NCBI GenBank assembly: GCA_036264135.1
Contig: DATARN010000171.1
Location: 1-64,000, forward strand
DNA from: DATARN01 sp036264135
GTDB taxonomy: Bacteria; Actinomycetota; Acidimicrobiia; Acidimicrobiales; Palsa-688
Length of the DNA stretch: 64,000 nucleotides
Reading direction: 5' to 3'
A program made the position numbers and the translations under genes. The notes beneath the pieces are model-generated. The model was not told where the DNA came from. It saw nothing but the letters and a program-made list of their open reading frames with translations, and did not search any database. Shown piece by piece: positions 35,062 to 43,442 of the stretch; positions within the stretch are counted from its first letter, which is position 1, and every line of letters starts with the position of its first letter.

Positions 35062-36536
35062 CCCCCGAGGTCGACATCGTGGTGCCCACGGTGGGCCGGC
35101 CGTCGCTGCAGACGCTGCTCGGGGCATTGGCCGCCGACGCACCGGTGCCCGGCCGGGTCCTCGTGGTCGACGACCGGCCCGATCGCCGGGCGCCGCTCCC
35201 CGTGCCGGCGTGGGCCCAGGTGGTCCCCGGGCCGGCCCGGGGACCGGCCGCCGCCCGCAACGCCGGCTGGCGGGCGGGCCGGGCCGAGTGGGTGGCGTTC
35301 CTCGACGACGACGTCGTTCCCGAGGCGGGCTGGTTCGCCGCGCTGGCCACCGACCTGGTCGCGCTCGACCACACCGTCGGCGGCTCGCAGGGGCGGATCA
35401 CGGTACCCCTGCCGCTGGCGCGCCGGCCCACGGACTACGAGCGCGACGTCGCCGGGCTGGCCATCGCCCGGTGGATCACCGCCGACATGGCCTACCGGCG
35501 GGCGGCGCTGGCCGCGGTCGGGGGTTTCGACGAGCGGTTCCCCCGGGCCTACCGCGAAGACGCCGACCTCGCCTCCCGAGTCTCGGCGGCCGGGTGGACG
35601 CTGGTCGACGGTAGCCGGGTGACCGCCCACCCGGTGCGCCCTGCCACCCGGTGGGTAAGCGTCCGCCGCCAGGCGGGCAACGCCGACGACGTCCTCCTGC
35701 GGGTCCTCTACGGCCGCCACTGGCGCGCCCGGCTCGGCATCCCGAAGGGGCGGCGGGGCCGCCACCTGGTCACCACCGCCGCCGGGGCGGCCGCCGTGGG
35801 GTGCGTGGTGACCGGGCACCGCCGGCTGGCGGCCGGCGCCGGCATCGCCTGGCTGGCGGCCACCGCCGAGCTGGCGGCGGCGCGGATCGCACCGGGACCG
35901 CGCACCGCCGACGAGGTGCTGACCATGGTGGCAACCAGTGCCGTCCTGCCCGCCGCCGCCACCGGGCACTGGCTTCGGGGCTGGCTCACCCTCCCGTCGC
36001 GCCTCCGCCCGCCGGTGCCGCCCCCGGCGGCGGTGCTGTTCGACCGGGACGGCACCCTGGTCGTCGACGTGCCGTACAACGGGGACCCCGATCGGGTCGT
36101 CCCGATGCCCGGAGCCCGCCGCGCCCTCGACCGGCTCCGGGCCGCCGGCGTCCCGACCGCCGTGGTCTCCAACCAGAGTGGCGTGGCGCGCGGCCTGCTG
36201 ACCCTCGGGGCGGTCGAGGCCGTCAACCGCCAGGTGGAGGACCTGCTCGGCCCGCTCGGGCCGTGGCTGGTCTGTCCGCACGGCGACGAGGACGGCTGCG
36301 ACTGCCGCAAGCCCGCCCCGGGACTGGTGCTGCAAGCGGCCGACCGACTTCAGGTCGACCCGGCCAACGTGGTGGTCGTCGGGGATATCGCCGCCGACAT
36401 GGAAGCCGCCCGTCGGGCCGGCGCCCGCGGCATTCTCGTGCCGACGGCGGCGACGCGGCCCGACGAGGTGCAATCGGCGGCCGAGGTGGCGGCTGACCTC
36501 GACGGCGCCGTCCGGCTCGTCCTGGGAGGGCGCTGA
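35058..36536 (+). CDS. fusion of GT2 glycosyltransferase and GmhB-type heptose bisphosphate phosphatase
   Basis: ATG at 35058 overlaps the upstream stop (ATGA) and gives 492 residues; ATG at 35052 is an alternative. Residues 1-230 are a GT2 domain with FLDDDVV (81-87) and RAYREDADLASR. Residues 235-315 are hydrophobic and may be a membrane hairpin or linker. Residues 322-492 are a HAD phosphatase: nucleophile motif FDRDGT (328-333), SNQSG (371-375), a GmhB-type zinc knuckle with C406, H408, C414 and C416, and GDIAADM (442-448). GmhB removes the 7-phosphate of D-glycero-D-manno-heptose-1,7-bisphosphate. Both enzymes look intact. Confidence 0.9.
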   Translation: MTPEVDIVVPTVGRPSLQTLLGALAADAPVPGRVLVVDDRPDRRAPLPVPAWAQVVPGPARGPAAARNAGWRAGRAEWVAFLDDDVVPEAGWFAALATDLVALDHTVGGSQGRITVPLPLARRPTDYERDVAGLAIARWITADMAYRRAALAAVGGFDERFPRAYREDADLASRVSAAGWTLVDGSRVTAHPVRPATRWVSVRRQAGNADDVLLRVLYGRHWRARLGIPKGRRGRHLVTTAAGAAAVGCVVTGHRRLAAGAGIAWLAATAELAAARIAPGPRTADEVLTMVATSAVLPAAATGHWLRGWLTLPSRLRPPVPPPAAVLFDRDGTLVVDVPYNGDPDRVVPMPGARRALDRLRAAGVPTAVVSNQSGVARGLLTLGAVEAVNRQVEDLLGPLGPWLVCPHGDEDGCDCRKPAPGLVLQAADRLQVDPANVVVVGDIAADMEAARRAGARGILVPTAATRPDEVQSAAEVAADLDGAVRLVLGGR

Positions 36537-37546
36537 TGCATGTCGTGGTGGCCCGGCTCGACAACGACGGAGACGTCCTGCTCACCGGCCCGGCGGTACG
36601 GGCGGTGGCGGCCTCCGGCGCCGACGTGACCTACCTGTGCCGGCCGGCGGCCGCCGGGGCTGCGGCCCTGCTTCCCGGTGTGACGGGAATCCGGACCTTC
36701 GAGGCTCCGTGGATCTCCGCCCCGGCGCCACCGGTCGACGCCGCCGCCGTCGGGGCGTTCGTGGCCGACATGGCCGCCCTGGCTCCCGACCAGGCGGTCA
36801 TCATGACCTCGTTCCACCAGTCGCCGCTGCCGCTGGCCCTCCTGCTGCGGCTGGCCGGGGTGCCGTGCATCGCCGCCATCAGCGAGGACTATCCCGGCAC
36901 CCTGCTCGACGTGCGCCACCGGGTCCCCGACGACCGCCACGAGGTGGAGCGCAACCTGTCGCTGGTGGCGACCCTCGGGTACCACCTGCCGGCGGGCGAC
37001 GAGCGCCGCCTGGCCATCGTGGTGCCACCGGGGGCGGGCGCCCGCCCGAGCGGTGAGTACGTCGTCATCCACCCCGGTGCATCCGTGCCCGCCCGGTCGG
37101 TACCGGCGGCGCTGGCCGTCGAGGTGGCTACTGCCGTGCTGGCCACCGGCCGCCAGGTGGTCATCACGGGCGGCGGCCGCGAATGGGCCGCCGATTGGCC
37201 ATGGCCCGACGGCACGATCAACCTGGCCGGGGCCACGGATCTCCCCGCCCTGGCCGGGGTGCTGGCCGGGGCGACGGCGGTGGTGGTCGGCAACACCGGG
37301 CCGGCCCACCTGGCCGCGGCCGTCGGTACACCGGTGGTGTCGGTCTTCGCGCCCACCGTTCCCCTCGCCGCCTGGCATCCCTGGGGGGTCCCCGTGGTCG
37401 TCGTCGGCGACCAGGACATCTCGTGCCGCCACTGCCGCAGCCGATCCTGCCCGATCCTCGGCCAGCCCTGCACCGCCGCGGTCAGCGCCGGCGACATCCT
37501 CGCCGCCCTGGACCAGATCGCCCCCACCCCGCGGGCCGCGGCGTGA
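36536..37546 (+). CDS. GT9-family (heptosyltransferase-like) glycosyltransferase
   Basis: The 336-residue GT-B protein begins VVVARLDNDGDVLLTGPAVRAVA, the usual start for ADP-heptose:LPS heptosyltransferases. The donor-side domain has YVVIHPGAS and VVVGNTGPAHLAAAVGTPVVSVFAPT. A Cys-rich segment near the C-terminus (CRHCRSRSCPILGQPC) could bind metal. The start codon overlaps the stop of the fusion gene (TGATG). Two GT9 proteins plus heptose-synthesis enzymes in one set point to an ADP-heptose donor. Confidence 0.88.
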   Translation: MHVVVARLDNDGDVLLTGPAVRAVAASGADVTYLCRPAAAGAAALLPGVTGIRTFEAPWISAPAPPVDAAAVGAFVADMAALAPDQAVIMTSFHQSPLPLALLLRLAGVPCIAAISEDYPGTLLDVRHRVPDDRHEVERNLSLVATLGYHLPAGDERRLAIVVPPGAGARPSGEYVVIHPGASVPARSVPAALAVEVATAVLATGRQVVITGGGREWAADWPWPDGTINLAGATDLPALAGVLAGATAVVVGNTGPAHLAAAVGTPVVSVFAPTVPLAAWHPWGVPVVVVGDQDISCRHCRSRSCPILGQPCTAAVSAGDILAALDQIAPTPRAAA

Positions 37547-38490
37547 GCGGCCTGCGGATCTTCATGTGGCATGTCCACGGCTCCTACCAAACGGCACTGC
37601 TGCGGTCGGGGCACCAGTTCCTCCTGCCGACCCTCCCCGGACGGGGCCCCTACGGGCGAGGTCGGGCCCGCACGTGGGACTGGCCCGCCAACGCCGTCGA
37701 GGTCACCCCCGCCGAGGCGGTGGAGGCGGCGGTGGACCTGGTGGTCCTGCAGCGGCCCGAGGAGCTGGCACTGGCCGAGGCGTGGCTCGGCGGCCGCCGC
37801 CTCGGCGTCGACGTTCCCGCCGTGTACCTGGAACACAACGCCCCGCAGGGACGCATCGCCGAACTGCGCCACCCGCTGGCGGACGACCCCGCGGTGACGA
37901 TCGTGCACGTGACCCACTTCAACCGCCTGTTCTGGGATACCGGGACGGCGACCACGGTGGTGATCGAGCACGGCGTCGTCGATCCCGGCGATGTCGGTCC
38001 GGGGACCGAGGAGCGGGCGGTGGCGGTCATCAACGAGCCGGTCCGCCGGGCGCGGGTCACCGGGGCCGACCTCCTCCCCCTCCTGGCGGCGCGCTCCGGC
38101 GTCCCGATCGACCTGTTCGGCATGCAGAGCGAGCCCCTGGGTGGCGTCGACCTGCCCCAGCAGCGCCTCCACCGGGAGATGGCCCGGCGCCGGGTCTACG
38201 TCCACCCGGTGCGCTGGACATCGCTTGGGCTGGCGCTGATCGAAGCCATGCACCTGGGGCTGCCCGTCGTGGCCCTGGCCACCACCGCCGTCGCCGACGC
38301 CGTACCCGCCGAGGCGGGGGTGGTCTCCACCGACCTCGACGTCCTGAGCGCCGGGCTGCGGCGGTTGGCGGGCGACGCCGAGGAGGCAGCGCTGGCGGGC
38401 AAGGCGGCCCGCCGGGCGGCGCTGGCCCGTTTCGGCCTGGACCGGTTCGTGGCCGATTGGAACCACCTGTTCTCGGAGGTCGTGCGATGA
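37543..38490 (+). CDS. GT4-like glycosyltransferase
   Basis: GTG at 37543 overlaps the preceding stop by four bases (GTGA) and gives 315 residues. The C-terminal half reads VHPVRWTSLGLALIEAMHLGLPVVALAT, the ExxxxxxxE-type donor site of the GT4/GT1 group. The N-terminal half has MWHVHGSYQTALLRSGHQF, like the spore-coat or surface-glycan transferases that begin with a histidine-rich loop. It is shorter than most GT4 enzymes but both domains are present. The next gene starts within its stop codon. Confidence 0.82.
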   Translation: MSGLRIFMWHVHGSYQTALLRSGHQFLLPTLPGRGPYGRGRARTWDWPANAVEVTPAEAVEAAVDLVVLQRPEELALAEAWLGGRRLGVDVPAVYLEHNAPQGRIAELRHPLADDPAVTIVHVTHFNRLFWDTGTATTVVIEHGVVDPGDVGPGTEERAVAVINEPVRRARVTGADLLPLLAARSGVPIDLFGMQSEPLGGVDLPQQRLHREMARRRVYVHPVRWTSLGLALIEAMHLGLPVVALATTAVADAVPAEAGVVSTDLDVLSAGLRRLAGDAEEAALAGKAARRAALARFGLDRFVADWNHLFSEVVR

Positions 38491-39707
38491 GGATCGCCCT
38501 GGTATCGGACCACGCCAGCCCCCTGTCCGCCGTGGGCGGGGTGGACGCCGGCGGTCAGAACGTCCACGTCGCCGAGCTGGCCCGAGGCCTGGCCCGGCAG
38601 GGCGCCGAGGTGGTCGTCCACACCCGGCGCGACGCCGCCAGCCTGCCGGACCAGGTCGAGCTGGCCCCCGGCGTGATCGTGGACCACATCGACGCCGGGC
38701 CGCCCCGTCCCATCCCCAAGGACAACCTCTTTCCCTACATGGCGACCTTCGCCGACCAGCTGCACCGCCGCTGGTCGGGGGAGCGCCCCGACATCGTCCA
38801 CGCCCACTTCTGGATGTCGGGGTGGGCCTCCCTCACCGCCGGCAACCGCCTCGGGCTCCCGGTCGTCCAGACCTTCCACGCCCTGGGCGCGGTCAAACGC
38901 CGCCACCAGGGCGTCAAGGACACCAGCCCGAAGGAACGCCAGGCGGTCGAGCGGGCCATCCTCCGCCGCGCCGATCAGGTCATCGCCACCTGCACCGACG
39001 AGGTCTTCGAGCTGTGCCGGCTGGGCGCCGACCGCAGCCGGATCTCGGTGGTGCCGTGCGGGGTGGACACTGACCTCTTCTCCCCGACGGGACCGCAGGC
39101 GCCCCGCGCCCGCTTCCAGCCGCGCCCCCGCATCGTCGTCGTCAGCCGGCTGGTCGAGCGCAAAGGAATCGGCAACGTCATCGAGGCCCTTTCCGTTCTG
39201 CCCGGCACCGAGTTGGTCGTGGCCGGCGGGCCGCCCCCGAACCACCGGGACGGCGACGCCGACGTCCGCCGGCTGCGCCGGGTGGCGGCCGAGTGGGGCG
39301 TGGCCCACCGGGTCGATTTGCAGGGCCAGGTCGAGCGGGCCAAGGTGCCGGCGCTTCTCCGTTCTGCCGATGTCGTGGCCTGCGCCCCGTGGTACGAGCC
39401 GTTCGGGATCGTGGCCCTGGAGGCCCAGGCCTGCGGCGTGCCGGTGGTGGCCACGGCCGTCGGGGGGCACATCGACACCGTGCTCGACGGCGTGACCGGC
39501 CTGCTGGTGCCCCCCCGAGCGCCGAAACAGCTCTCGGACGCCCTCGCCTGGCTGCTGGCGCGACCCGAGGATCGGGCGGCCATGGGCGAGGCCGGGACCG
39601 CTCGGGTTCGGGAGCGGTACCGGTGGGAGACGGTGGCCGCCGCCACCCACCGGGTGTACCAGTCGCTGGTCCGCCGCGACTCCGTCTCGGTGTCGGTGCC
39701 GAGATGA
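38487..39707 (+). CDS. GT4-family glycosyltransferase
   Basis: The 406-residue GT-B enzyme starts with the acceptor loop SAVGGVDAGGQNVHVAELARGLA, seen in MshA-, sucrose- and mannosyl-type GT4 proteins. RIVVVSRLVERKGIGNVIEAL and EPFGIVALEAQACGVPVVAT are the donor-binding and E-x7-E motifs. It overlaps both flanking genes by four bases. The donor sugar is unknown; mannose, glucose or heptose are all possible. Confidence 0.88.
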   Translation: MRIALVSDHASPLSAVGGVDAGGQNVHVAELARGLARQGAEVVVHTRRDAASLPDQVELAPGVIVDHIDAGPPRPIPKDNLFPYMATFADQLHRRWSGERPDIVHAHFWMSGWASLTAGNRLGLPVVQTFHALGAVKRRHQGVKDTSPKERQAVERAILRRADQVIATCTDEVFELCRLGADRSRISVVPCGVDTDLFSPTGPQAPRARFQPRPRIVVVSRLVERKGIGNVIEALSVLPGTELVVAGGPPPNHRDGDADVRRLRRVAAEWGVAHRVDLQGQVERAKVPALLRSADVVACAPWYEPFGIVALEAQACGVPVVATAVGGHIDTVLDGVTGLLVPPRAPKQLSDALAWLLARPEDRAAMGEAGTARVRERYRWETVAAATHRVYQSLVRRDSVSVSVPR

Positions 39708-40312
39708 CGACCACCCCGCTGGTTCCCCGCGGCCCGGGGGCGCCCACCCCGACTGGGGCGCGGGGCCATCTGGCCGCCCTGAGCCAGGCGCTGGAGGCGC
39801 TGTACTCCGACCTGGGGCCGCTGCCCCGGTGGGCTCGCGACCTGGCGTCGGTGCTGACCGGCGGCGGCCGCCTCCTGGCGGTGGGCAACGGCGGCAGCGC
39901 CGCCCAGGCCCAACACCTGACCAGCGAGCTGGTCGGGCGCTATTGCACCGAGCGGCAACCTTTCAGCGCCCTGGCCCTCCACGCCGACACGTCGAGCGTC
40001 ACCGCCATCGCCAACGATTACGGCGTCGACGAGGTGTTCGGCCGTCAGGTGATGGCCCACGGCCGTCCCGGTGACGTGCTGGTCGCCCTGTCCACGTCCG
40101 GGCACAGCCCCAACGTGGTGGCCGCCGTCCGCTCCGCCCGCCGGCTCGGGCTGCGGACCTGGGCGCTGACCGGGCCCGCCCCCAACCCACTGCATACCGT
40201 CGCCGATGACGCGCTCGCGGTCGAGGCGGCCAGCACCGCCACCGTGCAGGAGGTCCACCTGGTGGCGGTCCACCTGCTGTGCGAGCTGCTCGACGAGCAG
40301 GTGTGCCGGTGA
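39704..40312 (+). CDS. gmhA: sedoheptulose-7-phosphate isomerase
   Basis: This 202-residue SIS-domain protein has the phosphosugar-binding VGNGGSAAQAQHLTSELVGRY (60-80) and LSTSGHSPNVVAA (129-141), and the C-terminal helix VQEVHLVAVHLLCELLDE with the Glu/His pair typical of GmhA. It converts sedoheptulose-7-phosphate to D-glycero-D-manno-heptose-7-phosphate. Coupled by overlap to HldE downstream, which uses its product. DnaA-associated DiaA is a relative but does not sit beside HldE. Confidence 0.9.
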   Translation: MTTTPLVPRGPGAPTPTGARGHLAALSQALEALYSDLGPLPRWARDLASVLTGGGRLLAVGNGGSAAQAQHLTSELVGRYCTERQPFSALALHADTSSVTAIANDYGVDEVFGRQVMAHGRPGDVLVALSTSGHSPNVVAAVRSARRLGLRTWALTGPAPNPLHTVADDALAVEAASTATVQEVHLVAVHLLCELLDEQVCR

Positions 40313-41730
40313 GCGGCCCGATCACCGTGGTAGGCGACGCCCTGCTGGATCGCGATCTCATGGGCGAGGCCCGCCGCCTGTGCCCCGACGCCCCCGTACC
40401 GGTCCTCGACGACGTACTCGAACGGATCCGTCCCGGTGGCGCCGGCCTCGCCGCCCTGCTCCTGGCCCGCATCGGCCGGCCCGTCCGCCTGGTCACGGCC
40501 CTGGCCTGCGACCCGGCCGGCTCACGGCTCCGGGCCCTGCTCCGCGACGCCGGCGTGGAAGTCTTGGATCTCGGCGCCGACGGCCCCACCGCCGAGAAGG
40601 TTCGGGTCGGCGCCCGCGGCCAGGTGCTGGTGCGCATGGATTCCGGTGCCCCCACCGTGCGACCCGGGCCGCTGACCCCCGCGGCGTCGACGGCGATCGG
40701 CGAGGCGGCGGCGATCCTCGTCTCCGACTATGGGCGGGGCGTGGCGGCCGACGGCGGCGTCCGAGCGGCGCTGGCGGCCACCGGGGAGGGGCGCCGCCCC
40801 CTTGTCTGGGATCCCCATCCCCGCGGCGCGGCGCCGGTCGCGGGCGCCCAGCTGGTGACCCCCAACGCCGCCGAAGCCGGCGTTGACGCCCAGTCGTCCC
40901 TGGCCGCGGTGACCGAGGCCGGCCGGGCCGCGGCGCGCGCCTGGCAGGCGTCGGGAGTCGCCATCACCCTGGGCCGGCGGGGCGCGGTGCTGGTGACGGG
41001 GACCACCGAGCCACCGCTCGTCGTGCCCGCGCCCGCCGTCGGCGCCGGCGACCCGTGCGGCGCCGGCGACCAGTTCGCGGCCGCCGCCGCCTGCCTGCTG
41101 GCCGATGGTGCGGTGCTCTCCGAGGCCGTCCTCGGCGCGGTGGGCGCGGCGTCGGCGTTCGTGGCGGCCGGCGGGGCGGCCCGCCTGGCCCGCCCCGCGA
41201 ACCTCGCCGACGAGCACCCGGGCCGGACGGCGGAGCCGTCGGCCGGCCCAGCCGACGGGCCGTCGGCCGGCGGCGCGGCGGTGGCGCTGGCCCGGCGGGT
41301 CCGGGCGGCGGGGGGAACGGTGGCCGCGACCGGCGGCTGCTTCGACATTCTCCACGCCGGCCACGTCGCCCTCCTCGCCGCCGCCCGGGCCCAAGGCGAC
41401 TGCCTCATCGTGTGCCTCAACTCCGACGCGTCGGTGCGCCGGCTGAAGGGTCCCCGCCGGCCCCTCCAGTCCCAGGAGGACCGCCGGGCGGTGCTGCTCG
41501 CCCTCGGCTGCGTCGACGAGGTGGAGATCTTCGACGAGGACACCCCCGTCGAGGCGCTTCGCCGGCTGCGGCCCCATGTCTTCGCCAAGGGTGCCGATTA
41601 CTCGGCCGCCACCCTGCCCGAGGCGCCGCTCCTGGCCGAGTGGGGTGGCCAAGCCATCGTGTTGCCGTGTCTCGAGGGTCGTTCCACGACCCGTGTCGTG
41701 AAGGAGGCCATTCGCCTTGCCCACCACTAA
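40309..41730 (+). CDS. hldE: bifunctional heptose-7-phosphate kinase / heptose-1-phosphate adenylyltransferase
   Basis: GTG at 40309 overlaps gmhA as GTGA and gives 473 residues. Residues 1-300 are a PfkB/ribokinase domain: VVGDALLDRDL near the start and the catalytic GAGD at 251-254. Residues 320-470 are a cytidylyltransferase-like domain with GGCFDILHAGH (342-352) and HVFAKGADY. The linker is Ala/Pro-rich. It phosphorylates heptose-7-phosphate at C1, and after GmhB acts it adds AMP to give ADP-heptose. Both active sites look complete. Confidence 0.93.
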   Translation: MSGPITVVGDALLDRDLMGEARRLCPDAPVPVLDDVLERIRPGGAGLAALLLARIGRPVRLVTALACDPAGSRLRALLRDAGVEVLDLGADGPTAEKVRVGARGQVLVRMDSGAPTVRPGPLTPAASTAIGEAAAILVSDYGRGVAADGGVRAALAATGEGRRPLVWDPHPRGAAPVAGAQLVTPNAAEAGVDAQSSLAAVTEAGRAAARAWQASGVAITLGRRGAVLVTGTTEPPLVVPAPAVGAGDPCGAGDQFAAAAACLLADGAVLSEAVLGAVGAASAFVAAGGAARLARPANLADEHPGRTAEPSAGPADGPSAGGAAVALARRVRAAGGTVAATGGCFDILHAGHVALLAAARAQGDCLIVCLNSDASVRRLKGPRRPLQSQEDRRAVLLALGCVDEVEIFDEDTPVEALRRLRPHVFAKGADYSAATLPEAPLLAEWGGQAIVLPCLEGRSTTRVVKEAIRLAHH

Positions 41731-42436
41731 TCGCCACCCTGATGACCGCCCGCAGGGGCCGGGAACCGTTTTGGTAACCGGCGGGGCGTCGGGCCTCGGC
41801 GCCGCGATCGTGGCCGCGGTGGCCGACGCCGGCGGTACACCGCTGTGCCTCGACCTGCACCCGCCCGTGGCCGGCGTCGCCCACGAGCTGGTCGACCTGT
41901 CGGACGGCCGGGCCGCCGAGGCCGCAGTCGACCGCCTGGCCACCGGCGCCGGCGGCCTTGACGCCGTGGTCACCGCCGCCGGCACCGACGCCTGCGGCCC
42001 CCTCGACGCCGTCCCCGGCGACGTCTGGGACCGGGTCGTCAAGGTCAACCTGCTCGGGACGGTGGCGGTCATCCGGGCCGCCCTGCCGTATCTCCGCCGC
42101 AGCCACGGCACCGTCGTCACCGTCGCCTCGACGCTCGGCATGCGGGCCCTTCCCGACGCCAGCGCGTATTGCGCCAGCAAGTTCGGCATCGTCGGCATGA
42201 CCCGTGCCCTGACCCTGGAACTGGCGGGCCGCGTCGGGGTGACGCTGCTCATCCCCGGCGGCATGGAGACGGCCTTCTTCGACGGGCGCGACGAGCAGTA
42301 CCGTCCCGGCCCCGACGCCAAGCTGAACCGGCCCGAGGACGTGGCGGCGGCGGTCCTGTTCGCCCTGGCCCAGCCGCCCGGCTGCGAGGTCCGCGAGCTG
42401 ATCGTCACTCCGTCGCAGGAGTCCTCCTGGCCGTAG
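41717..42436 (+). CDS. short-chain dehydrogenase/reductase with TTG start
   Basis: The 239-residue classical SDR has the NAD-binding TGGASGLGAAIV, the catalytic Ser in VTVASTLG and the Y-x3-K in SAYCASKFG. TTG at 41717 is chosen because AAGGAGG (41701-41707) lies 9 bases before it; the gene then overlaps hldE by 14 bases. It is not an HldD-type epimerase, which is an extended SDR. It may oxidise or reduce a sugar of the glycan; the substrate is unknown. Confidence 0.88.
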   Translation: MPTTNRHPDDRPQGPGTVLVTGGASGLGAAIVAAVADAGGTPLCLDLHPPVAGVAHELVDLSDGRAAEAAVDRLATGAGGLDAVVTAAGTDACGPLDAVPGDVWDRVVKVNLLGTVAVIRAALPYLRRSHGTVVTVASTLGMRALPDASAYCASKFGIVGMTRALTLELAGRVGVTLLIPGGMETAFFDGRDEQYRPGPDAKLNRPEDVAAAVLFALAQPPGCEVRELIVTPSQESSWP

Positions 42437-43383
42437 CCCGCCCGTCCGAGGTCGTCGTCCTGCGCGCCCTCGGACTCGGCGACCTGCTCGCCGGGCTGCC
42501 GGCCCTGCGCGCCCTGCGCGACGCGTTCGCCGACGACCGCATCACCCTGGCGACGAGCTCGAATGTCCACCAGTTGGCGTCGCTCCTCGACGTGGCCGAC
42601 CAGGTCATTGCCGTCCCCGGCCTGGAGGCCCTGCCGGTGGGCCGGGCGCCGGCCACCGCCGTCAACCTGCACGGCCGCGGGCCGGAAAGCCACCGAGTGC
42701 TGCTCGCCACCCGGCCTGGCCAGCTCATCGCCTTCGCCAACCGGGCCGCCGGAATGGCCGGGCCGCAGTGGGAGCCCGGGGAACACGAGGTCCACCGGTG
42801 GTGCCGGATGCTGGCCGAGCATGGCATACCCGCCGACCCGACCCGGCTGGACCTGCCGCCGCCGCCACTCGCGGCGCCGGCGGTGGCCCGCGAGGCCACC
42901 GTGATCCATCCCGGCGCCGCCAGCGCCGCCCGCCGCTGGCCGGCGGACCGCTGGGCGGAGGTGGCTCGCCGCCAGATGGCCGCCGGCCGTACCGTCGTCC
43001 TCACCGGCTCGCTGACGGATTGGGAGCTCGGCCAGTGCATCGCCCGAAAGGCAGGGCTTCCCCCGGACGCTTGCCTGGCCGGCCGGACCAGCGTGGTCGA
43101 GTTGGCCGCCGTCGTGTGCGCCGCCGGGCTGGTGCTTTCGGGCGACACCGGCATCGCCCACCTGGCGACCGCCTTCGGCCGGCCGTCGGTGGTGCTCTTC
43201 GGGCCGGTGCCCCCATCGGAATGGGGGCCTCCGCCCGATCGGCCCCAACACGTCGCCCTCTGGGCGGGCCGCCGGGGCGACCCGCACGGCGACCGGGTGG
43301 ATCCCGGGCTCGTGGCCATCACCGTCGACGAGGTCCTCGCCGCCGCCGAGCGCGCCCGGGCCGCCGGCGGGCTCGTGCCGTAG
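42427..43383 (+). CDS. second GT9-family (heptosyltransferase-like) glycosyltransferase, apparent CTG start
   Basis: The protein must include VVVLRALGLGDLLAGLPALR at its N-terminus, the GT9 signature, yet no ATG, GTG or TTG lies in frame in the short stretch before it. CTG at 42427, 5 bases after AGGAG (42417-42421), is the best candidate and gives 318 residues overlapping the SDR by 10 bases. The donor domain has TVIHPGAASAARRWP and LSGDTGIAHLATAFGRPSVVLFGP, with D-x-G-x-x-H as in WaaC/WaaF-type enzymes. It is the last gene of the heptose operon. Confidence 0.85.
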   Translation: MAVARPSEVVVLRALGLGDLLAGLPALRALRDAFADDRITLATSSNVHQLASLLDVADQVIAVPGLEALPVGRAPATAVNLHGRGPESHRVLLATRPGQLIAFANRAAGMAGPQWEPGEHEVHRWCRMLAEHGIPADPTRLDLPPPPLAAPAVAREATVIHPGAASAARRWPADRWAEVARRQMAAGRTVVLTGSLTDWELGQCIARKAGLPPDACLAGRTSVVELAAVVCAAGLVLSGDTGIAHLATAFGRPSVVLFGPVPPSEWGPPPDRPQHVALWAGRRGDPHGDRVDPGLVAITVDEVLAAAERARAAGGLVP

Positions 43384-43442
43384 CGCTGGCCGTTGGGCCC
43401 GATCGGCGCTCGCCTAGGTCCCCGGGAGGCGGGACTCCCCGA

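Noticed and set aside
40522..43287. 921-codon minus-strand open frame across the heptose operon
   Set aside because: The plus strand has overlapping genes with full family motifs here; the antisense frame is low complexity.
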